Assembly (NCBI GenBank): GCA_030706665.1
Contig: JAUZOB010000112.1
Coordinates: 1-9,735, forward strand
Source of the DNA: Bacteroidota bacterium
GTDB lineage: Bacteria > Bacteroidota > Bacteroidia > Bacteroidales > Prolixibacteraceae
Direction of reading: 5' to 3'
Length of the DNA: 9,735 nt
Shown here: piece by piece, positions 1-7,480 of the stretch
How the letters are laid out: every line of letters starts with the position of its first letter
Position numbering within the stretch: position 1 is the first letter of the stretch
The notes under the pieces: model-generated
Seen by the model: the letters and a program-made list of their open reading frames with translations, nothing else
The model's database searches: none
Told to the model about the DNA's origin: nothing
Program-made: the position numbers and the translations under genes

Positions 1-1226
1 CAGCCGATCAGTTTCTTTCCTTTTGAAGCCAATATCTTCTCCAGTCTCTTTATAAAGTAACTTTGTAACTGCTCCTCATTTTTCAGTCCTTCATCTTTCA
101 TCCGTTTTTGGCAAAGAGGGCATTTCTTCCAATTGTCCTTATTTGCCTCATCTCCCCCGATATGTATATACTTCCCCGGAAATAATGCAGCAACCTCGCT
201 AAATATTGTTTCAAGTTTTTTAAAATTATCTTCATTCCCCACACATAGAACAAGGTCTTCATCACCATGAGGGAAACCGGCATTCACAGCATATTTTGCA
301 TGAGTACAGGAAGCCTCCGGATAAGAAGCAATAAAGGCAAGACTGTGCCCGGGAACATCAACTTCAGGGACAATCGTCACAAATCTTTTCTGAGCATAAC
401 TGACAACTTCTTTAATATCTTCCTGTGTATAATATCCTCCGTCTGTTGCTTTTTCTCCAGGTTGGGGTGCTTCGAAAGTCCAAAATCTTCCGGTACGGGG
501 CACCCTCCATGCTCCCACTCTGGTAAGCTCCGGAAATCCCTTTATCTCGATTCGCCACCCTTGATTATCAGTCAAATGCCAATGAAAAACATTCATTTTA
601 TATTTTGCCATTTGATCGATATATCTTTTTACAAATTCTTTTGTAAAGAAATGACGACTTACATCCAACATCAGGCCTCTCCATCCGAAACGCGGATAAT
701 CCGTTATCTCAGTACAGGGAATATTCCATGATTTAGAATTGATCTTCCCTCCCTGCCCAGTTTCGGAAGGTAACAGTTGTATTAAGGTCTGAACTCCATA
801 GAATAAGCCGGCCGGTTTATTTGCATTGATTGTTATCCCCGAAGGTTTTACATTCAACACATACCCTTCTGTTCCGATTGCATTATTCTGGACTTTATTC
901 AATATAAGCCTAATCGATTTCCCGTTTGTTCCGGCACTCCCAATTTTCTTCAAGGAGAGCCCTGTACTGGCAGAGACTTGTTCCGAAAATAATTGAGCAG
1001 TTGTTTCAACTTCCTTATTCCCATCAGGGATTATAATCTTCACATCCGAAGTCAGGGTAAACGCACCTGCATTTACCTTTTCCTTTACAGGCATTGGAAC
1101 AACCTGAATCTTTTGTCCTGAAGCATTTTGAGCACTTGCACTCATGCCACACACTGACAAGAACATTAAAACTACCAAATAGGAACAATAGTGTTTCATC
1201 CTTAGGAACCTAAATTTTGTTTTCAT
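1..1226 (-). CDS. GH20 beta-N-acetylhexosaminidase, exported, C-terminus cut by window edge
   Basis: Hydrolyses terminal beta-linked GlcNAc/GalNAc from glycans by the substrate-assisted mechanism of family GH20. The minus-strand frame is open for 408 codons and leaves the left edge without a stop. Residues 1-33 form a Sec signal peptide (hydrophobic core about 16-27, ASA-Q cleavage site near 32), so the enzyme is periplasmic or surface-exposed. Residues about 37-170 fit the GH20b N-terminal domain. The catalytic barrel starts near 180 (GWRGLMLDVSRHF), followed by HWHLTDNQGW (215-224), PEVDVPGH (287-294) and HIGGDE (355-360). D359-E360 is the expected catalytic pair: Asp positions the acetamido group and Glu is the acid/base. 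A C-terminal part of the barrel lies outside the window. An in-frame ATG at 1199 is an equally possible start. The gene lies 155 bases downstream of the GH3 gene on the same strand, so co-transcription is likely. Family assignment is very secure; exact substrate is unknown. Confidence 0.95.
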   Translation of the reverse strand, partial: MKTKFRFLRMKHYCSYLVVLMFLSVCGMSASAQNASGQKIQVVPMPVKEKVNAGAFTLTSDVKIIIPDGNKEVETTAQLFSEQVSASTGLSLKKIGSAGTNGKSIRLILNKVQNNAIGTEGYVLNVKPSGITINANKPAGLFYGVQTLIQLLPSETGQGGKINSKSWNIPCTEITDYPRFGWRGLMLDVSRHFFTKEFVKRYIDQMAKYKMNVFHWHLTDNQGWRIEIKGFPELTRVGAWRVPRTGRFWTFEAPQPGEKATDGGYYTQEDIKEVVSYAQKRFVTIVPEVDVPGHSLAFIASYPEASCTHAKYAVNAGFPHGDEDLVLCVGNEDNFKKLETIFSEVAALFPGKYIHIGGDEANKDNWKKCPLCQKRMKDEGLKNEEQLQSYFIKRLEKILASKGKKLIG

Positions 1227-1317
1227 AAATCAACTTTATCAAAAGTTTGCAGAGTCAGTTTCTTATTTTCATGACTTTTCTGCATTTATTAAATGGCAGA
1301 GCTACATCAATAGAATA

Positions 1318-1346
1318 ATCCGGGATTTATCATTCAGAACCCGGAT
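1318..1346 (-). repeat. Inverted repeat (hairpin) between the GH3 and GH20 genes
   Basis: A perfect 7-base inverted repeat, ATCCGGG and CCCGGAT, encloses a 15-base loop in the 155-base gap between the two glycosidase genes. It is the only GC-rich block in an AT-rich spacer. No run of T follows it in the direction of transcription (minus), so it is a poor intrinsic terminator. An intercistronic mRNA stability or processing hairpin, or a protein-binding palindrome, is possible. Function is inferred only. Confidence 0.4.
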
Positions 1347-1381
1347 CGTTGGAACAATCTCGTACTGAATCATTGTTACAA

Positions 1382-4300
1382 CTATTCTTTTAGCTCGTAC
1401 AATTTCCCTTCACCGGGCATAAATAAATCAGATATGATCCCTGATTTAGGATTATAATTTGTTGCAATGTTTTTCCCTGCAAGTTTAGAAACCTGCAACA
1501 CCTGCTTTATCGAATTATCCAGTTGAAACTTTATCTCTTTCTGTTCTGTTAGAGATTTGTTTACGACCATCACATAATGCTTCCGACTAAATTGGTCCAG
1601 AAACGATGAAATAATCAATTCATCGGAGGGATTAAGCGGTTGCCATAAAAATGATTCGGGAAGACGTTTTACACAATCAGGCACATTATTCCCGAAATGA
1701 TAAACTTCATGAGCATCCAGATGAATCAAGGTCTTTCCAAGTTGTCGTAATTCGGAATTAATGCTTCTAAACGGTTCATAGAGATCCGTCTTATTCCCTT
1801 GGGGATCTATAATTGAAGTCGTAAAGGCTTCACCACGATCGGTTGGAGTCCAATATGTAAACCAAACCACATTCTTTATACCATAAGCCAGACTTGAATA
1901 AGCACTATATCGTAATTCATCAGACTTGGGCCTTCTATAATTCTTCTCAATCCCGATAGATTGAAGATAGCAAGATGTTTTTATATCGTTCTTTAAACCG
2001 GCATCTCTGACAATATCCAAATTCCGGTAATGAGCTTCCCTGAAAGTTCCATCTATCATAAAAGGATAACTATCGAAAGAGAGATATTTAATATTTCTCT
2101 TCCCCACTGTTTCAATCCACTTATCCACATAACTTGCCTGATAATCCGGCACAGCCCACTCAGGCAACAAGTTTACATAAGGGACCCGGGTACTATCCAG
2201 AGATACAATTTCCTGATATGTTTTAGCTACTTTAGCAAAGCTATCAGCTCCCGGCTCATCTACAATGTAATATCCGGCCGTAGCCTTGAATCCTTTGTAA
2301 GTATTAACCATCGTCTTAAGATCCTCTAAAGTTCCATGCACCCTTGGATCCGCAACATATACTTTCAATCCATATTTATCTGCCAGACTGAGCATCTTTA
2401 GATTTCGTTCCTCTGTATCCAAAAGAGAGCCAAGTACATTTTGGATATAATCGACATTTGCTTCTTTAATGTTTTTGTATTGTTCGTCATTGGTAAATGC
2501 CCATACCGGAGGCCAAAAGATTCCAACCTGAAAACTCTCTTTACTCTTATTTGTTTTTGCCGCAAGGTCAACAGAAGAAGAGACATTCACGATCGTGCTA
2601 AGTTTAATATCCCTCGAAGAAGTTCCAAGCTGAATTTTAAACTTCCCTGGCTCTACAATCCAGTCATGATCTCTTACACTATAATATGAAAAAGCATTTT
2701 TATCTAATTCAATTACGACATTGCTAGTTCTACCCGGTTCAAGAAAGACTTTTTTAAATGCTTTTAATTCTTTTACCGGTCGGTCAACTGAACAGTTCAA
2801 ATCAGAAACATAAACCTGTGCAACATCTGCTCCACTTTTATTTCCGACATTGGTAATTTCAAACTTCAACGTAACTTTATCTTTTGTACGATCAACTTTC
2901 AAATCATTGTACTTAAAAGAAGTATAGCTCAATCCAAAACCAAAAGGAAATAATGGTTTTATCTTCTTTTTGTCAAAACCTCTGTACCCAACAAATAATC
3001 CTTCAGTATATTTTGTTTCTTCCGGATTAGAAGTATGGTAATAAGGAGCACATGGGTTATCCGCCCATTTTTTCTCATAAGAAAAGGGTAAATGTCCCGA
3101 AGGATTTACATCTCCGAATAATATCTCTGCCAGTGCCTGTCCTCCATCTTGTCCCGGATAGATAGTATGAATAAAAGAAGGAATCTTATCAATCCATTGT
3201 CCGGCATCAACACTTCCTCCGGCATTCAATACGACGATTGTATTCTTATTGACTTTACTTACTTGCTGAATTAATTCATTCTGATACTCAGGAAGTGCAA
3301 AAGGACGATCACTTGCTTCTTGTTCTGTTGAAGGATTAAACCCAACACAAACGACTGCTACATCTGCATCTTTAGCAAGCTGCACTGCGGAATTCTTATA
3401 TTCATCCTGAACCAGCCCCCAGCCGAAATGCACTTCAGACAGATCAAGATATTCGTAATATTCAATTTTCACTGAATAGGACTGTCCGCCTTCAAGCATT
3501 TTAGTAACCGTATGAATTTGATCTGCATGATTGTTCCAGTCATCAACGATTAATTCATTATTTATCCAGACTCTCACCCCATCATTTGCCTCAGCCACAA
3601 AAGCATATTCACCATTCACTTTCGGAGTGATATACCCCGTCCATCTTACAGAATACTCATCATAAGCAAATCCATCAGCAGGAGAGCCTCCCGAAAGCGG
3701 GATGTTTACCACTTTATCCGTACGAACAATCTTTGGAGAACCTTCTAATTTCATATTATCAAAATATTCTCCTTGCAGTCCGGACTGAATTACTCCATTC
3801 GTATCCTGATGAGAAAATTCAGACTCGGCATATAACTTTTTATACCATTTAGAAATTCCTTCTTCATATCGAACCTGTATCTTTTCTCCAGCTACATTCC
3901 GAATCCCATCATAAAAACTTACGGAATGGAAAGGATAACCATTTGAACTTCCGCCACCTCCCCACACTGCAGGATGAGCATTCGGTCCTATTACGGCAAT
4001 TGACTTAATCTTCTCACGATTCAACGGAAGAAGATTATTTTTATTCTTAAGAAGAATTATTCCTTCACGAGCAATGTTTAGAGCAGTCTTATTACTTTCC
4101 GGATTATCCAAAGGAACCTGTTGCAGTTTTTGAGGCCGATCAAAGAATCCGGCATTTATAGCAGTTGTGAGAATTCGTCTTACTTTATCATCAATAGTTG
4201 TTTCTTTTACCTTTCCATCAAGTATTGCTTTGGACAATACATCATAGTTCATACTCTTTCCGGAAGGCATTTCAAGATCAAGTCCACTGTTTGCAGCAGC

Positions 4301-5077
4301 AATACCATCATAAGTTGCTTCCCAGTCAGACATCACAAATCCTTTGAATCCCCAATCGTCTTTAAGAAGCTTATTCATTAGATAATCACTGTGACTGCAA
4401 TAGACCCCGTTTAATTTATTAAAAGCAGTCATCACACAATGAACATCAGCCTTCTGCACTGCAGCCTTAAATGCCGGAAGGTAAATTTCATTTAACGTAC
4501 CCTCGTCTATTTCAGAATTAACCTTTCTTCGATTATATTCATGATTATTCCCCGCAAAGTGTTTAACGGTCGCCAACACTCCCTGATCCTGTGCATTTTT
4601 GACAATAGGAACAACCATTTGAGAAGACAGATAAGGATCTTCCCCCAGATATTCAAAATTACGTCCGCATAAAGGAGAACGATATATATTAACTCCGGGA
4701 GCAAGCCAGATATGAATGCCTCTCGCTCTTGCATCCAATCCCACTTGCTTTCCAAATTGAGCAGCGAGATTGGGATTCCATGTTGCAGATAGCGACAGAG
4801 GCGCAGGATAAACAGTTGAAGGCTGTCCATTATTTATTCCCAAAGGACCATCACTCATGATCAACTCCGGAACACCCAGTCTTTCTATTCCTCGAATCCG
4901 AATACCCTGCGTTCCTCCAATGTAATCTATTTTCTCACGCAAGGTCATTTTGTGCAGAATTGAATCGACTCTAAGCTTTACATCTCCACCCTTCGAACTA
5001 AGAATAGAATTGAGAGCCATTGTATTTGAGACACTTGCAATCAGAAGCAATAAAATCAATACTCGCGTTTTCTTCAT
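1382..5077 (-). CDS. Exported GH3 beta-glycosidase (PA14-inserted) fused to a C-terminal TIM-barrel glycosidase-like domain
   Basis: A 1231-residue exported protein. Residues 1-23 are a Sec signal peptide. GH3 N-domain, about 40-315: KHFAGNNHE (172-180) and VMSDWE (248-253), where D251 is the expected nucleophile. The GH3 C-domain (about 338-712) is split by a PA14 domain (about 433-555), as in PA14-type beta-glucosidases. E587 in EASDR matches their acid/base. A fibronectin III-like domain covers about 735-822. GH3 enzymes of this type usually end here. This one continues through a polar linker (about 833-848) into some 385 residues. That part resembles a clan GH-A-type barrel (VDEPG at 939-943, SFDSYPF at 1000-1006, VWFTYW at 1071-1076) plus a beta-sandwich end (about 1120-1231). 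No Met occurs between 835 and 895, which argues against separate translation of the barrel from an ATG. The GH3 part probably removes beta-linked glucose or similar sugars; its KHFAGNNHE motif differs from the His/Asp-dyad motif of GH3 hexosaminidases. The barrel's activity is unknown. First gene of a probable operon with GH20. Confidence 0.93.
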   Translation of the reverse strand: MKKTRVLILLLLIASVSNTMALNSILSSKGGDVKLRVDSILHKMTLREKIDYIGGTQGIRIRGIERLGVPELIMSDGPLGINNGQPSTVYPAPLSLSATWNPNLAAQFGKQVGLDARARGIHIWLAPGVNIYRSPLCGRNFEYLGEDPYLSSQMVVPIVKNAQDQGVLATVKHFAGNNHEYNRRKVNSEIDEGTLNEIYLPAFKAAVQKADVHCVMTAFNKLNGVYCSHSDYLMNKLLKDDWGFKGFVMSDWEATYDGIAAANSGLDLEMPSGKSMNYDVLSKAILDGKVKETTIDDKVRRILTTAINAGFFDRPQKLQQVPLDNPESNKTALNIAREGIILLKNKNNLLPLNREKIKSIAVIGPNAHPAVWGGGGSSNGYPFHSVSFYDGIRNVAGEKIQVRYEEGISKWYKKLYAESEFSHQDTNGVIQSGLQGEYFDNMKLEGSPKIVRTDKVVNIPLSGGSPADGFAYDEYSVRWTGYITPKVNGEYAFVAEANDGVRVWINNELIVDDWNNHADQIHTVTKMLEGGQSYSVKIEYYEYLDLSEVHFGWGLVQDEYKNSAVQLAKDADVAVVCVGFNPSTEQEASDRPFALPEYQNELIQQVSKVNKNTIVVLNAGGSVDAGQWIDKIPSFIHTIYPGQDGGQALAEILFGDVNPSGHLPFSYEKKWADNPCAPYYHTSNPEETKYTEGLFVGYRGFDKKKIKPLFPFGFGLSYTSFKYNDLKVDRTKDKVTLKFEITNVGNKSGADVAQVYVSDLNCSVDRPVKELKAFKKVFLEPGRTSNVVIELDKNAFSYYSVRDHDWIVEPGKFKIQLGTSSRDIKLSTIVNVSSSVDLAAKTNKSKESFQVGIFWPPVWAFTNDEQYKNIKEANVDYIQNVLGSLLDTEERNLKMLSLADKYGLKVYVADPRVHGTLEDLKTMVNTYKGFKATAGYYIVDEPGADSFAKVAKTYQEIVSLDSTRVPYVNLLPEWAVPDYQASYVDKWIETVGKRNIKYLSFDSYPFMIDGTFREAHYRNLDIVRDAGLKNDIKTSCYLQSIGIEKNYRRPKSDELRYSAYSSLAYGIKNVVWFTYWTPTDRGEAFTTSIIDPQGNKTDLYEPFRSINSELRQLGKTLIHLDAHEVYHFGNNVPDCVKRLPESFLWQPLNPSDELIISSFLDQFSRKHYVMVVNKSLTEQKEIKFQLDNSIKQVLQVSKLAGKNIATNYNPKSGIISDLFMPGEGKLYELKE

Positions 5078-5142
5078 TTTAGTTCTTCAGTTATTACTAA
5101 AAGTTAGTTATCAATAGGCATTACAAATCATCACAAAATATG

Positions 5143-5160
5143 ATTCCAATTTTATGGAAT
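5143..5160. repeat. Inverted repeat 66 bases upstream of the GH3 start, possible operator or leader hairpin
   Basis: ATTCCA, six bases, then TGGAAT form a perfect 6-base inverted repeat. A flanking TGA to the left and TCA to the right extend the symmetry if one extra T is allowed. It lies where a promoter, operator or 5' leader of the GH3-GH20 operon would be expected. AraC-type regulators usually bind direct repeats, so this palindrome may serve another factor or only form an mRNA hairpin. In AT-rich DNA a chance origin cannot be excluded. Confidence 0.3.
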
Positions 5161-6231
5161 TCATATAACAATTATCAGAATAAAGGCATCGACTGATTTT
5201 TAATAAAAAGCAAGCTCAAAACAGACGAAGGCAAAAGAGATTAGTCTGAGCAATATATCTTTGAATGCATATTAGATTTGGCATTCTACAATATAAATCC
5301 AGACTTTTTTTACAGAATATGAAAAAGGCATCATTATTCGAACTAACTTCATTCCCAAGGACTGATAAACATCATCACCTTGTCCCAATCAGATTAATTG
5401 ACAATACCTGACACTTTATTCACGATTCATTATTCTTATCGAATAAAAACATCTAATAAAAAGATGTGTAAACTCCGAAATCTTAACTTTTTGGAATCTT
5501 TGCAATTAGTGATGAAAAGTAGATATAGATATCACAAACGACAATACATAAAATGGCCAAACATTTATATAAAATGACATTACAAATCAAAAAACCAAAG
5601 GAAACATTAGGAACTTATTCATTCAAAGAGAATTTAACTTCAGGTTAGATGGGGAAATCAGTACTTTTTGTATTCTTAAAAAAGCAACAACAAGAATGCA
5701 CCGCAAACAACGATGCAATAGAATGTTACAAACTTTAAACATTTCAACTCTCTGAAATATTTGTGATTTTTGTGAAAACATTAATGATGCGTTAGCACTT
5801 TTAGATGGAGTAAGAGGCTTAAACCTATTCAAAAATTAAAACTTTAATTTGAATGGCAAGTAAACATTCTTTTCAATTGGACTAACCAACTTTATTAAAC
5901 AAGACACAATAAAAGTTAAGGGAAATATCCTTAAAATCATTACAACTAAAAATTGAACCGTAGCTAAAGATCCTCTATTTCAAACTTCCTCATCTAACAA
6001 ACAACACAAATCCAATACACTAATAATCTAATCATTATAAACAAACCAAAATATCAGTCAATCTTTTTCAGCTCCTCTCAAACTATCAAATCCGAAATTG
6101 TCAAAATCACCCTAATCTCTAAACTCACAGAAGTAAAAATTATCAAAAACAAAGATAATCATCGACACCCCCAATCTGTTAAATTCATTTATTTTCAAAC
6201 ATTTCCATTTTTCTCTTTTAAATACATTTAT

Positions 6232-6239
6232 TAATTTAG
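6232..6239 (+). promoter_or_regulatory. Putative -7 promoter element of the AraC-type gene
   Basis: TAATTTAG differs by one base from the Bacteroidetes -7 consensus TAnnTTTG. It would start transcription near 6245, giving a leader of about 30 bases before the ATG at 6275. The expected -33 position holds a T-rich stretch (about 6209-6213) without a clear TTTG. The placement is reasonable but rests on an imperfect match. Confidence 0.35.
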
Positions 6240-6274
6240 CACCGTAGAACAACCTGCTATATCGACTAACGACT

Positions 6275-7186
6275 ATGTACAAACAAAACTATTTCAAGTA
6301 CCTTACTGCCGGGGAAGACGACATTAATTGGGGAATGTATATCACTGTTACCGGCGTAGCTACTACCTTAAAAAACTCTGAATACCCTTCCAGAGAACAC
6401 CCCAATGGTTATTATTTCACATGGAGTAAAGGCAGAATTCTTCAAGAGTATCAAATTTTGTACATTACAGAAGGATCTGGAATATTTGAAAACAAATACG
6501 GAAATTTCAAAGTTAATTCCGGAGACGTAATTATACTGTTTCCAGGAGAATGGCATCGTTATTGTCCAAACAAACAAACAGGATGGAAAGAGCACTATCT
6601 TGGTTTTAATGGTGCCTTTGCTGAAAACATACTATCACTCCCTCCTTTTTCTAAAGAAGAACCCGTATTAAGTGTTGGTTTTAATGTTCAATTACTTGAT
6701 CTATACTGCCAGGTAATTGAAACAGTTCACAACGAAAGAGCCGGATATCAACAGATTTGTGCAGGAATCACCATGACGATTCTCGCGCAAATAAACGCAC
6801 TCATTAAATACAAAGATTTTGAAGGGAAAGAGGTTGAACTAAAAGTCAGAAAAGCATGTATCTTTTTGCGTGAAAATCTCGACAAGCAAATTAATGTTGA
6901 GGAAATTGCAGAAAAGCTGAATATCGGTTATTCTCATTTTAGAAAAATGTTTAAAAAATACACCGGACTATCACCGGTACAGTATCATTTTCAACTTCGT
7001 ATGAAACATGCCTACGATATGTTGGTTTCTACCGACAAATCAGTAAAAATGATAGCCTATGATCTTGGATTCCAATCATTATTTTATTTCACAAAAGTTT
7101 TCAAACAAAAGACAGGCATGACTCCAACAGATGTACGAAAAATGAATAAAAAGCAAAAAGAAGAAACAATGATGCAAAAGAATTAA
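6275..7186 (+). CDS. AraC-family transcriptional regulator with N-terminal cupin sensor domain
   Basis: A 303-residue DNA-binding regulator of the two-domain AraC/XylS type. Residues about 55-100 are a cupin-like effector domain (ILYITEGSGIFE, then SGDVIILFPGEWHRY), the fold that binds a sugar or similar ligand in AraC and RhaR/RhaS. Residues about 188-290 hold the two helix-turn-helix motifs: first at about 206-228 (INVEEIAEKLNIGYSHFRKMF), second at about 257-277, followed by the family signature region YFTKVFKQKTGMTP (271-284). Length is typical of the family. The only nearby ATG is used and there is no evident Shine-Dalgarno sequence. It is transcribed away from the GH3-GH20 pair, the usual layout for a local activator of a glycan-use operon, so it most likely turns on those genes when a released sugar binds the cupin domain. 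Target and ligand are inferred from position only. The C-terminus ends in a Lys-rich tail. Confidence 0.93.
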   Translation: MYKQNYFKYLTAGEDDINWGMYITVTGVATTLKNSEYPSREHPNGYYFTWSKGRILQEYQILYITEGSGIFENKYGNFKVNSGDVIILFPGEWHRYCPNKQTGWKEHYLGFNGAFAENILSLPPFSKEEPVLSVGFNVQLLDLYCQVIETVHNERAGYQQICAGITMTILAQINALIKYKDFEGKEVELKVRKACIFLRENLDKQINVEEIAEKLNIGYSHFRKMFKKYTGLSPVQYHFQLRMKHAYDMLVSTDKSVKMIAYDLGFQSLFYFTKVFKQKTGMTPTDVRKMNKKQKEETMMQKN

Positions 7187-7343
7187 CGTTAAACATCCTT
7201 TCAGATTTGCTGTATAATCTTCCGAATGCAATAACTATCGTTCAAAAAAAGACGCCCTTCCTCTTTTTTATTAAAAAACGTCAAAAAGTAAAACTTTTAC
7301 ACTGAGAAACAACAGAATATATTGTAGTTCTGATTTTTTTTAT

Positions 7344-7351
7344 TTCCTTTG
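7344..7351 (+). promoter_or_regulatory. Putative -7 promoter element of the RRM gene
   Basis: TTCCTTTG matches TAnnTTTG except for the second base. Transcription would start near 7358 and leave a leader of about 120 bases before the ATG at 7481. The rest of the 294-base gap after the AraC-type gene contains AT-rich imperfect palindromes (about 7264-7300) without the T tract of a good terminator. An alternative promoter closer to the ATG was not found. Confidence 0.3.
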
Positions 7352-7363
7352 CTAAATGAATTT

Positions 7364-7377
7364 TGAGCAGAGGCTCA
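7364..7377 (+). promoter_or_regulatory. 5' leader hairpin of the RRM gene
   Basis: TGAGC, loop AGAG, GCTCA: a perfect 5-base stem with a 4-base loop. If transcription starts near 7358 the hairpin sits almost at the 5' end of the mRNA, about 100 bases before the start codon. Such a position suits a stability element or a binding site for the RNA-binding protein encoded downstream. The structure is visible in the sequence; its role is inferred. Confidence 0.35.
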
Positions 7378-7480
7378 TTATAGTTTGAATCGTTACGTAT
7401 CCAACCGATCCGCATTAGGATTCCAACTTCCGCCACTTAAAATCATTACGTTTTTCTTATTATTTAATTTTTTTGAATCA

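Larger units (their letters stand above)
5078..6274. other. Long divergent intergenic region, no convincing gene
   Basis: Nearly 1.2 kb separates the divergent GH3 and AraC-type genes. I see no ORF with recognisable protein features. A 69-codon minus frame at 5623-5832 is open but lacks any motif I can name. The left part holds an inverted repeat at 5143-5160. The 12-mer CATTACAAATCA occurs twice (5119-5130 and 5578-5589). One TAnnTTTG match points right at 5256-5263 (TATCTTTG) but has no TTTG at -33 and no gene near it; one points left at 6150-6157. The right part (5941-6240) is almost free of G on the plus strand: 14 G against 70 C in 300 bases by hand count. No clear GH3 promoter could be fixed. 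The region probably carries control sites for both genes, but its length is unexplained. Confidence 0.6.

Noticed and set aside
267..731. 154-codon plus-strand frame
   Set aside because: It lies wholly inside the GH20 gene on the other strand, which has clear catalytic motifs; the peptide is Cys/Ser/Phe-rich without domain features.
2540..2580. GH3/barrel junction as a sequencing error or lost stop codon between two genes
   Set aside because: The frame is continuous with a normal polar linker, and the barrel side has no signal peptide or start codon of its own near the junction.
4507..4830. 107-codon minus frame, and other plus frames at 2030-2689 and 4121-4381
   Set aside because: All are alternative frames within the continuous GH3 fusion gene.
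5256..5263. TATCTTTG, a full match to the -7 consensus pointing right
   Set aside because: No TTTG at the -33 distance and no gene within 1 kb downstream; likely chance in AT-rich DNA.
7251..7300. Possible terminator after the AraC-type gene (GACG/CGTC and T6/A6 pairings, AAAAGT/ACTTTT)
   Set aside because: Stems are almost only A-T pairs and no T tract follows; too weak to call.
7385..7480. Extending the RRM protein to an upstream ATG at 7385
   Set aside because: Adds 32 residues not seen in this family; the RRM fold begins directly at the ATG at 7481, and the region overlaps the likely 5' leader.
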